From Dysgonamonadaceae bacterium (GTDB lineage: Bacteria > Bacteroidota > Bacteroidia > Bacteroidales > Azobacteroidaceae): a stretch of 23,414 nucleotides of DNA. Below the pieces are notes generated by a model. That model was not told the origin of the DNA, did not search any database, and saw only the letters and a program-made list of their open reading frames with translations. Below are positions 6,614 through 14,926 of the stretch, piece by piece. The translations under genes were made by a program, and so were the position numbers. The DNA lies in assembly GCA_031255425.1 (NCBI GenBank), contig JAIRSN010000025.1:1-23414 (forward strand). Direction: 5' to 3'. How positions within the stretch are numbered: position 1 is the first letter of the stretch; every line of letters starts with the position of its first letter.

Positions 6614-7759
6614 TTAATGAGCGTTCGGAAGGCTTACCTCCAGCGGATGGTGGGCAGCCTTTGCAAATTCTTCTACATATTTATACCAGTCGGTGTCCGA
6701 CGGGAAGCCCCATTGCGACCAGCCTCCGCCGAAATAATAAACGAGCGGCTCGCCGGGGACAGAAGGTGTGATTCCGGCAACATGCTCCTTGTCCCGGAAA
6801 ATCTCCCGGACGGGCGTGGTGAACACAATCCCCACATAATTGCGTCCGGCGGGGATGCCGGCGTCCGACACGGCGTCCTCGGCATACGCGAGGGTGCCGG
6901 CTTCGACATTCGGGACGACTGTTCCGGGCGACTCGTGGAGGTAGATGCCAGCGGCAAGGGTGAGCGGTTCCGGCGTGCCGGTATAAGTGACCGACGCTTG
7001 ATTGAAATGGGAACCCGCATCCAGCGAAATAACCGCCTTTTTATACAAAATACCCTCCTGCACGACGACCGAATCGTAAGTCAGCTCGAACGCAGTACGC
7101 AGGATGCCCGTGTCCAGCAAGCGGACGGAGCTGTAATGATTCTCCACCCAGATTTTCCCGCCGGCATAGGGCGCGATGCCTCCCGCTCCCAGGGTGTGAC
7201 CCACCTTGTAGCAGTCCAGGCCTTCCCCATAATCAATATGATAAGAAATACCGTTTTCGATGTCCTCCCGGTAAAACTTGTTGACAATCAGTTGGTCTGT
7301 TTTCTTCAACCAGAGGTCTACGCCGTTGCTGGGGTATTCGTCCGCCAGCGCGGGTCCGTAGACGCGGTATGCCACCCGGTCATTTTCCCAGGCAAAGTCG
7401 TCTTTGCGTTCGGGCACTTGCCGCCCGAAGGTACGCGCCGGGAATGTTTGGGGCATCCCTTCCTTTATATAATATACCTTGGTGGTGTTCGCGGCAACGG
7501 TCGCCGGAAAAAGCAGGGCCTGCGGCGTTTCGCCTCCCCGGTAGAGGACTTGCGAAGGAAGTTCCTCCCCTTTTTCGTCCAGCACAACGATTTGTCCGTC
7601 CATGAATCCGTCCAGATTGCTCCAGGCGATCTCAATCAGTTCCTCCGTCCGGTCGACGGCGGATGTGTTGGCGACTTCAACTTGAACCTGTTTCCCCGGC
7701 GAACATGCCGCCAGGAAAATTACTCCTGTGAATAGAACTGTTTTTTTCATCGTTTCCAT
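6614..7759 (-). CDS. DUF4861-family lipoprotein of the uronate operon
   Basis: This 381-aa protein has a lipoprotein signal: METMKKTVLFTGVIFLAACS, with lipobox LAAC and lipidated Cys19. An internal ATG at 7750 gives an equally good signal. The mature part is beta-rich with many aromatic residues (WVENHYSS, YFGGGWSQWGF). It resembles the DUF4861 family found with pectin, ulvan or alginate gene clusters in Bacteroidota; biochemical function is not established to my knowledge. It starts 2 nt after the transporter stop and is the last gene of the operon. A periplasmic or surface role on unsaturated uronides (binding or hydrolysis) is an inference from context only. Confidence 0.75.
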   Translation of the reverse strand: METMKKTVLFTGVIFLAACSPGKQVQVEVANTSAVDRTEELIEIAWSNLDGFMDGQIVVLDEKGEELPSQVLYRGGETPQALLFPATVAANTTKVYYIKEGMPQTFPARTFGRQVPERKDDFAWENDRVAYRVYGPALADEYPSNGVDLWLKKTDQLIVNKFYREDIENGISYHIDYGEGLDCYKVGHTLGAGGIAPYAGGKIWVENHYSSVRLLDTGILRTAFELTYDSVVVQEGILYKKAVISLDAGSHFNQASVTYTGTPEPLTLAAGIYLHESPGTVVPNVEAGTLAYAEDAVSDAGIPAGRNYVGIVFTTPVREIFRDKEHVAGITPSVPGEPLVYYFGGGWSQWGFPSDTDWYKYVEEFAKAAHHPLEVSLPNAH

Positions 7760-7761
7760 TT

Positions 7762-9207
7762 TTATAAGTCCGTGATGGGTTTGTATTGGGGAACCAGCGA
7801 TTTCATCACCAGCCAGCCGATCAGGTAGGCGAAGGCGCAGATGACGAAGATGATAAAGTAGCCCGCCGCTTCGCCCCGGAAGTTGAAAAACGCCAGGTCG
7901 ACCCGTGCGCTGTAGTCAAAGAGCTTGCCGGCACTCTTCTGGATAAGGAACGAACCGATGCCGCCCGCCATGCCGCCGATGCCGGTGATGGTGGCGATCG
8001 CCGTTTTGGGAAACATATCGCCCACGGTAGAGAAAATGTTTGCCGACCATGCCTGGTGTGCCGCCGCTGCAATCCCGATAATCACCACGGGCAACCAGTA
8101 GGAGTACGCGCCCAGGGGCTGTGCCAGCAGGGCGATCAGCGGGAAGAACGCGAAGATCAGCATGGCCTTCATGCGCCCGTCGTAAGGGTTCATCTTCTTT
8201 TTGTCGACGAAATAGGAGGGCAGCCAGCCGCCGAAGATCGAGATCATCACGATGGTGTAGAGTACGGTCAGGGGCAGCACCTGTTGGGTTCCCTCCAGGT
8301 GGAACACGGTTTGCAGGTATTTCGGCATCCAGAACAGATAGAACCACCAGATACCGTCCGTCATAAATTTTCCCACGGCAAAGGCCCAGGTTTGTTTGTA
8401 ACGGAAGCAGCGGAGGAAGGACAGTTTCTTTTCCGCACCGTCGCCGGACGTGTTGTCCGTGACCCGGTCCTGTTGAATATAGTCCCGTTCGGCGGCATTG
8501 ACCCGCGGGTTGGTTTCGGGCTTCTTATAGAGGAAGACCCAGAAGCCCATCCAGATAAATCCCAACAAACCGATGATGATAAACGAGGCCTCCCAGCCCC
8601 AGGCTTCGGCAATGTAGAGGATACAGGCCGGCGCGACCATGGCGCCGATTGTCGCTCCCGAATTGAAAATGCTGGTGGAGAAGGCGCGGTCCTTCTTGGG
8701 GAAGTATTCCGCGGTGGCTTTGATGGCTGCCGGGAAGTTGCCGGCTTCGCCCAGCGCCAGCACGAAGCGGGCGATGATAAAGAGGGTGACGCTGGTGGTA
8801 ACGACCAGGCTGCCGCCGTCAATCTTGGTCAGCACGTCGCGCGCGCCGGCAAAACTGAAGATCCATTCGCCGGTGACGATGCCGGAGGTAGCAATGCCGC
8901 AAAAAGCGTGGATGCACGCCCCGAACGACCAGATGCCGATGGCCCAGAGGAAGCCTTTTTTGGTATCCAGCCAGTCGACAAAACGCCCCGCGAACAACAT
9001 GCAGACGGCATAGAGGATGGAAAACCAGCCCGTGATATTGCCGTAATCGTCGTTGGTCCATCCGAACTCCGGACCGATGAATTTCGGCCAGGTCAGGGAC
9101 AGGACTTGACGGTCCAGGTAGTTGACCGTGGTGGCAAAGAACAACATGGAACAGATCACCCACCGGTAGTTGGTCATCCGTCCCGCTTTTTCTTTCAATG
9201 TACTCAT
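7762..9207 (-). CDS. MFS hexuronate transporter, ACS family (ExuT-like)
   Basis: Start chosen at 9207 (MSTLKEKAGRM); an upstream in-frame ATG at 9315 would overlap kdgA. The product has 481 aa and about 12 membrane segments. TM1 carries NYLDRQVLS with the Asp-Arg pair (D32, R33) typical of anion:cation symporters such as ExuT, GudP and DgoT. The large central insert has several charged residues. In this operon the likely substrates are galacturonate, glucuronate, unsaturated uronates or KDG, imported with H+ or Na+. It lies 40 nt after kdgA and 2 nt before the DUF4861 gene. Substrate specificity is inferred from context. Confidence 0.88.
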   Translation of the reverse strand: MSTLKEKAGRMTNYRWVICSMLFFATTVNYLDRQVLSLTWPKFIGPEFGWTNDDYGNITGWFSILYAVCMLFAGRFVDWLDTKKGFLWAIGIWSFGACIHAFCGIATSGIVTGEWIFSFAGARDVLTKIDGGSLVVTTSVTLFIIARFVLALGEAGNFPAAIKATAEYFPKKDRAFSTSIFNSGATIGAMVAPACILYIAEAWGWEASFIIIGLLGFIWMGFWVFLYKKPETNPRVNAAERDYIQQDRVTDNTSGDGAEKKLSFLRCFRYKQTWAFAVGKFMTDGIWWFYLFWMPKYLQTVFHLEGTQQVLPLTVLYTIVMISIFGGWLPSYFVDKKKMNPYDGRMKAMLIFAFFPLIALLAQPLGAYSYWLPVVIIGIAAAAHQAWSANIFSTVGDMFPKTAIATITGIGGMAGGIGSFLIQKSAGKLFDYSARVDLAFFNFRGEAAGYFIIFVICAFAYLIGWLVMKSLVPQYKPITDL

Positions 9208-9247
9208 AGTATTAACTGTATTAGTGGATTCAAAGTTACAACGCTTC

Positions 9248-9931
9248 TTATGGGAGACGCTTGCCTTCGGTAATCCGGTTGATAATTTCCAATGTATTTT
9301 CACTGATCCGGGCAATGGTTTCCCAGTCCTGGGCGGCGACGACCGCCGGGGGGAACAGGTTGGAACCCATGCCCACGCAGGTGACTCCCGCCTCGAACCA
9401 CGACCGGAGGTTTGCCTCTTCGGGCTTCACGCCCCCGGTAACCATCAGCAACGACCAGGGCATGGGTGCCTTCAGTCCTTTCACAAAGCCCGCGCCCAGG
9501 ACATCGCCGGGGAAGACTTTGCAGACATCGCATCCCATTTCCTGTGCGAATCCCACCTCGGTGACCGAGCCGCATCCCGGGATGTAGGGAACCAGCCGCC
9601 GGTTGGCTGTTTTTGCCACGTCCGGGTTAAAAAGTGGTCCCACCAGGAAGTTGGCGCCCAACTGGAGGTAGAGCGCCGCCGACGGTGCGTCGACAATCGA
9701 CCCCGCCCCGAGAATCAGTCCCGGACATGCCTCCGCCGCATACCGGCTGAGGACGGCAAACACCTCGTGGGCGAACGCGCCCCGGTTGGTGAACTCAAAA
9801 ACTCGCACGCCTCCGTCGTAACAGGCCTGCATCACCTTTTTTGCCACCTCCGCCTCGCGGTGGTAGAATACCGGCACCATGCCGGTGGCAGCCATTGCCG
9901 CCAAAACTTGCACTTTACTGTATTGCGCCAT
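9248..9931 (-). CDS. kdgA: 2-dehydro-3-deoxyphosphogluconate (KDPG) aldolase
   Basis: This 227-aa class I aldolase cleaves KDPG to pyruvate and glyceraldehyde-3-phosphate. The Schiff-base lysine is K138 in [10 protein letters not shown]. The catalytic glutamate is E46 in VFEFTNRG, with R50 following as in the family. GAGSIVDA (75-82) and the phosphate-binding [10 protein letters not shown] match the eda/kdgA fold. The sequence is slightly divergent from enterobacterial Eda (FTNRG where Eda has VTLRT), as is common in Bacteroidota. It sits 21 nt after kduD and 40 nt before the transporter. Related 4-hydroxy-2-oxoglutarate aldolase activity is possible. Confidence 0.92.
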   Translation of the reverse strand: MAQYSKVQVLAAMAATGMVPVFYHREAEVAKKVMQACYDGGVRVFEFTNRGAFAHEVFAVLSRYAAEACPGLILGAGSIVDAPSAALYLQLGANFLVGPLFNPDVAKTANRRLVPYIPGCGSVTEVGFAQEMGCDVCKVFPGDVLGAGFVKGLKAPMPWSLLMVTGGVKPEEANLRSWFEAGVTCVGMGSNLFPPAVVAAQDWETIARISENTLEIINRITEGKRLP

Positions 9932-9952
9932 ATCGTTTTCCGTTTAAATACG

Positions 9953-10750
9953 TTATTTGGGTTGTTTGCCGATATACGCCAGGATGCCGCCGTCCACGTA
10001 GAGGACATGCCCGTTCACAAAGTCGGACGCCGCGGATGCGAGGAAGACGGCGGGACCCACCAGGTCGTCCGTCGTGCCCCAGCGTGCCGCCGGCGTTTTG
10101 GCAAGGATGAACGAATCGAAGGGATGCGGGGTGCCGTCTGCCTGCTTTTCGCGCAGGGGAGCCGTCTGCGGGGTAGCGATATAACCCGGACCGATGCCGT
10201 TGCACTGGATATTGTATTCGCCATACTCGGATGCGATGTTGCGGGTCAGCATTTTCAATCCGCCTTTCGCCGCTGCGTAGGCGGAGACCGTCTCCCGGCC
10301 CAGTTCGCTCATCATGGAGCAAATATTGATAATCTTTCCCTGTCGTTTTTGAATCATCGCGGGCAAAACGGCCTTGGCCACGATAAACGGTCCGTTCAGG
10401 TCGATGTCGATGACCTGCCGGAAGTCTGCGGCCGACATCTCTACCATCGGAATACGCTTGATAATGCCGGCGTTGTTCACCAGAATATCCACGGGACCCA
10501 CCTCCCGGCTGATTCGTGCCACCGTTTCGTTTACCTGTTCCTCGTTCGTCACATCGCAGACATAGCCTTTCGCCGCGATGCCCGCCGCCTGATATGCCGC
10601 AAGTCCCTTGTCGACCAAATCCTGACGCAGGTCGTTGAAAACAACCGTGGCTCCCGCCCGGGCATAACCCGAAGCGATCGCGAAGCCAATCCCGTAGGTC
10701 GCGCCCGTCACCCAGGCGACTTTTCCTTTCAATGAAAATGTATTTTCCAT
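9953..10750 (-). CDS. kduD: 2-dehydro-3-deoxy-D-gluconate 5-dehydrogenase (SDR family)
   Basis: This 265-aa classical short-chain dehydrogenase shows the nucleotide motif TGATYGIG (15-22), NNAG (92-95), and catalytic S145, Y158 and K162 (YAAAK). It reduces 2,5-diketo-3-deoxygluconate to KDG. The family is often mis-annotated as gluconate 5-dehydrogenase; the neighbouring kduI and kdgK support KduD. It lies 66 nt after kdgK; that gap is AT-rich with no clear promoter. Confidence 0.93.
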   Translation of the reverse strand: MENTFSLKGKVAWVTGATYGIGFAIASGYARAGATVVFNDLRQDLVDKGLAAYQAAGIAAKGYVCDVTNEEQVNETVARISREVGPVDILVNNAGIIKRIPMVEMSAADFRQVIDIDLNGPFIVAKAVLPAMIQKRQGKIINICSMMSELGRETVSAYAAAKGGLKMLTRNIASEYGEYNIQCNGIGPGYIATPQTAPLREKQADGTPHPFDSFILAKTPAARWGTTDDLVGPAVFLASAASDFVNGHVLYVDGGILAYIGKQPK

Positions 10751-10816
10751 ATACTGTCTGTTTTTTTAATTTTCTACCTTATATATATAATGTATGGTTT
10801 GATGTTTGGCGCCCGG

Positions 10817-11857
10817 CTACCGCGACACGCGTCCCGAGCCATCGCCGCGCATCAGTTGCTCTACTTCCGCCACGGTCACGAGGTTGAAATCGCCATACAC
10901 CGTATGCTTCAGCGCCGATGCCGCCACCGCAAAATCCAGCGCGCGCTGATCGTCGCCGGGATACGTGAGCAGTCCGTAGATCAAGCCTCCCATAAACGAA
11001 TCACCGCCCCCGACGCGGTCGACAATGTGGGTGATGTCGTAACGCCGCGACTCGTATAACTGTCCCCCGGCATAGAGGCAGCCGCCCCAGGTGTTGTGAT
11101 TGGCATTGATCGATCCGCGCAGCGTGATAATCACCTTGGCCGCACGGGGAAACCGTGCCTGTAATTGCCGGCACACCGACTCAAATTCGCCCGCCCGGAC
11201 TTCGCCGCCGGTCTGCGCCACATCAAATCCTTCCGGCTGGATGCCGAATACTTTCTCGGCGTCTTCCTCGTTGCCCAGGATGACGTCGCAACCTTCTACC
11301 AGTTCGGGCATTACCTGCGCCGCCGTCTTGCCGTACTTCCAAAGGTTCTTCCGATAATTTAAGTCACAGGAAACGGTGACACCCATTTCGTTTGCAATCC
11401 GCACCGCTTCCAAACAAGCGTACGCCGCTCCCTGCGACAATGCCGGCGTAATGCCCGTCCAATGAAACCATTGGGCGCCCCGGAACACCTTCCGCCAATT
11501 GATTCGTCCCGGCTGGATTTCCGCGATAGCCGACCCCGCGCGATCGTACACCACTTTGGACGCGCGCGCCACGGCTCCGGTTTCCAGGAAATATATCCCC
11601 ATCCGGTTGCCTCCCCGGACTACATTTTCGACACCTACCCGGTATTTCCGTAACTCCGAGAGGCACCATTCTGCCAAATCATTCTCCGGCAACCGCGTGA
11701 CAAAGTCCGCCGCGATACCGTAATTCGCCAGCGAGACCGCCACATTCGCTTCGCCGCCACCGAAGGTAGCATTGAAAGCACCGGACTGGATAAATCGCTG
11801 ATTGGCTGGGGTGGCAAGCCGCAACATCACCTCCCCGAAGGTAACTACTTTCTTCAT
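10817..11857 (-). CDS. kdgK: 2-dehydro-3-deoxygluconate kinase (PfkB family)
   Basis: This 346-aa ribokinase-family sugar kinase phosphorylates KDG to KDPG. The N-terminal GGGEANVA (33-40) is the substrate-binding signature. DRVGGGDSFMGGL (280-291) is PfkB signature 2, with the catalytic base D286 and the anion hole GGGD. SCDLNYRKNLW (163-173) is typical of KDG kinases. It starts 6 nt after kduI, so the two are almost certainly co-transcribed. Length and motifs are intact. Confidence 0.94.
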   Translation of the reverse strand: MKKVVTFGEVMLRLATPANQRFIQSGAFNATFGGGEANVAVSLANYGIAADFVTRLPENDLAEWCLSELRKYRVGVENVVRGGNRMGIYFLETGAVARASKVVYDRAGSAIAEIQPGRINWRKVFRGAQWFHWTGITPALSQGAAYACLEAVRIANEMGVTVSCDLNYRKNLWKYGKTAAQVMPELVEGCDVILGNEEDAEKVFGIQPEGFDVAQTGGEVRAGEFESVCRQLQARFPRAAKVIITLRGSINANHNTWGGCLYAGGQLYESRRYDITHIVDRVGGGDSFMGGLIYGLLTYPGDDQRALDFAVAASALKHTVYGDFNLVTVAEVEQLMRGDGSGRVSR

Positions 11858-11863
11858 GATTCT

Positions 11864-12706
11864 TTATTTTAATTTATCTGCTGTAAATGTATCCATATCA
11901 TCATAATCGAGGTTCTCGCCGCACATGGCCCAGATAAAGGTGTAATGACTCGTCCCGGCGGCGCTGTGAATCGACCAGGACGGCGAGATAACCGCCTGCT
12001 CGTTGCCCATAAACAGGTGGCGCGTTTCCTGCGGCTCGCCCATAAAATGACAGACCGCCTGGTGTTCGGGCACCCGGAAGTAGAAGTAGGCTTCCATTCG
12101 CCGCGAGTGGGTGTGCGGCGGCATGGTGTTCCAGACACTTCCCGGCTGTAATTCGGTCAAGCCCATCTGTAATTGACAACAGGGGAGGATTTCGTGCAGC
12201 ACCAGTTGGTTGAGTATGCGCTTGTTGCCGGTTTCTTCCGATCCCAGGTGGCGCACGCGGCGCATCGTCGACGTAATCGCTGCCGTCGGGTAGGCGGTGT
12301 GTGCCGGCGACGAGGCAAAATAATATTTCGCCGGGTGATTTTTGTCCACGCTTTTAAACAGGACATCCTTTGCTCCTCTTCCGACATATAATGCGTCTTT
12401 ATAGGTCATTGCGTAGTCGGTTCCGTCGACCGTCACGACGCCTTCGCCTTCAATGCAGACGATGCCCAACTCCCGCCGTTCGCAAAAATAGGCGGAACGG
12501 ATCAGGTCGACGGTCTCCAGCTTCAGATTTTCCCGCACCGGGTGGGCGCCGCCGATAATCAGCCGGTCGTTGTGGGTATACACCATCTGAATTTCGTCCG
12601 CCGCAAAGAGCTTTTCGACCAGGAATTCCCGGCGCAACCGCTCCGTATCGTAGTGTTTGACATCCTCCGGATGTGTTCCCCATCTTTCTTCGATTTGTGT
12701 TTTCAT
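11864..12706 (-). CDS. kduI: 5-dehydro-4-deoxy-D-glucuronate isomerase
   Basis: This 280-aa cupin isomerase converts 4-deoxy-5-keto-uronate (released from unsaturated uronides) to 2,5-diketo-3-deoxygluconate. The zinc site is complete: H198 and H200 in PPHTHSRRME, E205, and H247 in WSIHSAAG. The C-terminal DYDDMD is also typical. It is the first gene of the six-gene uronate operon and diverges from the GntR regulator across a 270-bp control region. The start at 12706 is supported by its position about 130 nt from a -7-like TATATTTGC. Confidence 0.96.
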   Translation of the reverse strand: MKTQIEERWGTHPEDVKHYDTERLRREFLVEKLFAADEIQMVYTHNDRLIIGGAHPVRENLKLETVDLIRSAYFCERRELGIVCIEGEGVVTVDGTDYAMTYKDALYVGRGAKDVLFKSVDKNHPAKYYFASSPAHTAYPTAAITSTMRRVRHLGSEETGNKRILNQLVLHEILPCCQLQMGLTELQPGSVWNTMPPHTHSRRMEAYFYFRVPEHQAVCHFMGEPQETRHLFMGNEQAVISPSWSIHSAAGTSHYTFIWAMCGENLDYDDMDTFTADKLK

Positions 12707-12813
12707 ATTTTTAAATACTTCTTATAATGTTTTCTACTGATTGCCAACCGCTGCTCTTTTTGGATCATCGTCTTCCTTTTTTTTATTTCCAAGTGCAACT
12801 TTTTACTAAAAAT

Positions 12814-12823
12814 TGGTTGACCA
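12814..12823. promoter_or_regulatory. Candidate GntR/FadR-type operator, kduI side
   Basis: TGGTTGACCA is a TGGT-NN-ACCA palindrome, the core used by FadR-type uronate regulators such as UxuR/ExuR (TTGGTATACCAA-like sites). It lies just downstream of the predicted kduI start point, where a bound repressor would block transcription. A second copy sits at 12960-12969. Confidence 0.6.
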
Positions 12824-12836
12824 GATATAAGACGGT

Positions 12837-12871
12837 GCAAATATAAGGATATATTTTGATAAAAAAAGCAA
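12837..12871 (-). promoter_or_regulatory. Probable promoter of the uronate operon
   Basis: On the minus strand TATATTTGC (12845-12837) matches the -7 box TAnnTTTGC. TTG at 12871-12869 lies 23 nt upstream of it, longer than the usual 19-20. The leader to kduI would be about 125 nt. Confidence 0.55.
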
Positions 12872-12897
12872 TACAGACACTTTTTTTATGTTAAAAA

Positions 12898-12929
12898 TTT
12901 GCCTCGGAAGAAAAAAATACCTATTTTTG
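12898..12929 (+). promoter_or_regulatory. Promoter of the GntR regulator
   Basis: TTTG (12898-12901), a 20-nt spacer and TATTTTTG (12922-12929) fit the Bacteroidota consensus. The box overlaps the TTG that opens the longest possible frame (12899), so translation cannot begin there. This supports the ATG at 12977. Confidence 0.7.
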
Positions 12930-12959
12930 AAGTCCAAATACAGAACAAACGGAACCAAC

Positions 12960-12969
12960 TGGTTCACCA
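12960..12969. promoter_or_regulatory. Candidate GntR/FadR-type operator, regulator side
   Basis: TGGTTCACCA is a second TGGT-NN-ACCA palindrome, in the regulator's leader 8 nt before its start codon. The context after it (ACCAAATA) resembles the kduI-side site (ACCAGATA). The centres are 146 bp apart, about 14 helical turns. Likely autoregulation; looping between the sites is possible. Confidence 0.55.
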
Positions 12970-12976
12970 AATAAGT

Positions 12977-13678
12977 ATGAAGGACAAAATAGATGCCATC
13001 ATCGAGCAACTGAAAGCGCAACTAAGCAGCGGGCAACTCAACCCGGGCGACCGGATTCCCGCCGAGCGCAAGCTGGCAGCCGACCTGGGCGTCAGCCGCA
13101 CGCACGTCCGGACCGCCCTCCGCAAACTGGAGTATTACGGCATCCTGAAGACGATTCCGCAGAGCGGCACCTTTGTCATCGGGCTGGACACGTCGGCACT
13201 GGAAGGGCTGATTCAGGGCGCGCTCTCGGTAACGGACTACGATTTGTACTCCCTGGCGGAGTCGCGCCTGCTGCTGGAGACCCATATTATCCGGCTGAGT
13301 TGCCGCCGGCGCACCGAGCAGGACCTCGCCCGGATCGAGGAGTCGGTAAACCGCTACGAGGAGAAGATTGCCACGGGCATCCCCGCCGTGGAGGAAGACC
13401 TGGGCTTTCACCGGCAGATCGCGGAGGCATCGAAGAACCAGGTGCTGAAGGCGATGATGCTGATTATCACACCCGACCTGATGCGAAGCTACCGCAAGTT
13501 CTGGTCGGTGGAGTCGTCGCCCAAGCGTTCGGTTGCGGCGATGGAACACCGGCTCCTGCTGGAGCATATCCGGAACCGCGACGAGGAAGCGGCGGCGGCA
13601 ATGATAGACCAGCACCTGCGCCGGATTGTGGCGTATGCCCGGTCGAAGTCCGCGGTGCCTGTGGAGACGTCCGGGTAG
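12977..13678 (+). CDS. GntR-family (FadR subfamily) transcriptional regulator of uronate genes
   Basis: Start chosen at 12977 (MKDKIDAI) because upstream codons overlap the promoter. The product has 233 aa. A winged-helix DNA-binding domain spans 1-70 (PAERKLAADLGVSRTHVRTALRKLE, then the wing PQSGTFV). The FCD ligand domain covers about 88-220, with the probable metal ligands D141, H145, H191 and H213. FadR-type regulators with FCD domains sense carboxylic acids, and uronate-derived acids are natural candidates here. It is transcribed away from kduI, with TGGTNNACCA palindromes by both start sites. It is probably a local repressor relieved by a pathway intermediate. Confidence 0.9.
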   Translation: MKDKIDAIIEQLKAQLSSGQLNPGDRIPAERKLAADLGVSRTHVRTALRKLEYYGILKTIPQSGTFVIGLDTSALEGLIQGALSVTDYDLYSLAESRLLLETHIIRLSCRRRTEQDLARIEESVNRYEEKIATGIPAVEEDLGFHRQIAEASKNQVLKAMMLIITPDLMRSYRKFWSVESSPKRSVAAMEHRLLLEHIRNRDEEAAAAMIDQHLRRIVAYARSKSAVPVETSG

Positions 13679-13810
13679 GCGATTTTTATGTCCTATTATA
13701 GAAGGAGGGGGAACGGGGTGAAGATTTTATTTTAGTTTGATTTTTTGGGATAGTCCGCGTCGGTGTTTTTGTTGCATTTGATTGAAAAAAAACCGCACGC
13801 GGCTATTCTT

Positions 13811-13829
13811 CTGCCGCAGGCAGTTTTGT
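13811..13829 (+). terminator. Probable terminator after the GntR gene
   Basis: CTGCC-GCA-GGCAG (13811-13823) is a perfect 5-bp stem followed by TTTTGT. It belongs to the CCGCAG palindrome family in this region. The short stem makes termination efficiency uncertain. Confidence 0.45.
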
Positions 13830-14014
13830 AAATTTTGTAGCGGGGTTTATAAAACAGCCTGCGATTATAAAAAAAAACGTACACAGTGATTTTATCATTC
13901 TATCCTTATTTATAAAACAGCCTGCGGCTGGGATTTTTTTTCTTCACATATATATATACATCGCACACGGTAAAAATTTAAAACAGCCTGTGGCTGCAAA
14001 ACAGCCTGCGGTGG
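13811..14014. repeat. Palindrome family upstream of the orphan gene (CTGCGG core)
   Basis: Copies are: CTGCCGCAGGCAG (13811-13823), a half copy CAGCCTGCG (13855-13863), CAGCCTGCGGCTG (13918-13930), CAGCCTGTGGCTG (13984-13996) and CAGCCTGCGGTGG (14002-14014). Most are preceded by (T)AAAA. They form 5-bp stems with a 3-nt loop. Outer base pairs vary in a compensating way between copies, suggesting the hairpin matters rather than the exact sequence. The rest of 13679-14040 is AT-rich and shows no gene. Confidence 0.75.
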
Positions 14015-14042
14015 AAGTTTATTTTATTTTTTTTAGGGATTA

Positions 14043-14072
14043 TTGTTATATTAAGAATTATTTATACCTTTG
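14043..14072 (+). promoter_or_regulatory. Promoter of the orphan helical-protein gene
   Basis: TTG (14043-14045), exactly 19 nt, then TACCTTTG (14065-14072). This is among the best matches to the Bacteroidota consensus in the window. Start predicted near 14079, leaving a leader of about 92 nt. Confidence 0.8.
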
Positions 14073-14170
14073 CGCTTAATAAATGTATGCAAAGCCCGAA
14101 ATGAAATAGATAAACATTCGAGCGAACGAGTGAAAATTTCCAAATATATTAATTAAAAAACAAAGTAATT

Positions 14171-14902
14171 ATGTCATTAGACAGCGAACAACCGAACATC
14201 GTAGCCGCCGAACAGCAACTGGAAGCGGCAGTAGAGAACCTTATGGCTGCCATTACCGCAGCGAGTAAAAATTCCGGCGAACCCCTGCCCGACACCGTGA
14301 TGCGGGGAATTATCAACTTAGTCAACCAGGCAAAAAGCGCCTTTGCGCCCTACGAAAACACGCTCACGCCCGCCGACCGCAAACGGCTGGTAGGGATAGG
14401 ATACAAAAACTACGGGTTTATCGAGCAAGCCTACGCCAGCGCCGCCGCCAATCCGAAGCTGGTGCCCTCCTATCTGAACGTCAACTCGTTCAAGATCGAC
14501 ATCGACGACTTCTCCCGCAAGCGCAACCTGGACGAGCTGGTCAAACAGTTCGAACTCCTGCTGTCCGACTCGATGTTTGTCGCCAGCGACAAGGCATACC
14601 ACGACGCAGTCGAGTACTACAACGCCGTGAAAGAGGCCGCCCGCCAACGGGTATCCGGCGCGGAAGCAGCCTACAACGCCCTGAAGGATTATTTCAAACG
14701 CGCGAAGTCTTCGTCTACCGAACCGACCGAGGCCGCACTCGAACGGGACGCCCGCGCCCTGCTCCACGGGAAGAAGGAAGGCAAGATCATCATCGAAAAC
14801 GAAAACCCGACCCTCTCCGGCGGCAAACACAAGGTGATCGACGATATTCATTCGGATCAATCTTCCTTTAAGGAAAATATCGAACGGAAAGGGAAGGAAT
14901 AA
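14171..14902 (+). CDS. Unrecognised helical cytoplasmic protein embedded in palindrome arrays
   Basis: This 243-aa protein has no signal peptide or membrane helix. It is predicted by eye to be mostly alpha-helical. The N-terminal helix is AAEQQLEAAVENLMAAI. The central part contains DRKRLVGIGYKNYGFIEQAY (about 76-95). A conserved-looking YYNAVKEAARQRV region follows at about 149-161. The charged tail (EPTEAALERDARALLHGKKEGKIIIENENP) suggests a conserved C-terminal module. I do not recognise a named family. It is well expressed on paper: ideal promoter and a perfect 12-bp terminator stem. Both flanks carry CTGCGG/CCGCAG palindromes, and about 1.1 kb of repeat DNA follows. Codon use matches neighbours. 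Confidence 0.8.
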   Translation: MSLDSEQPNIVAAEQQLEAAVENLMAAITAASKNSGEPLPDTVMRGIINLVNQAKSAFAPYENTLTPADRKRLVGIGYKNYGFIEQAYASAAANPKLVPSYLNVNSFKIDIDDFSRKRNLDELVKQFELLLSDSMFVASDKAYHDAVEYYNAVKEAARQRVSGAEAAYNALKDYFKRAKSSSTEPTEAALERDARALLHGKKEGKIIIENENPTLSGGKHKVIDDIHSDQSSFKENIERKGKE

Positions 14903-14926
14903 CCTCCCCAACGTTTTTTTCATTTT

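Noticed and set aside
9953..10750. Gluconate 5-dehydrogenase as an alternative name for the SDR gene
   Set aside because: The two families are hard to separate by sequence, but neighbouring kduI, kdgK and kdgA make KduD the better reading.
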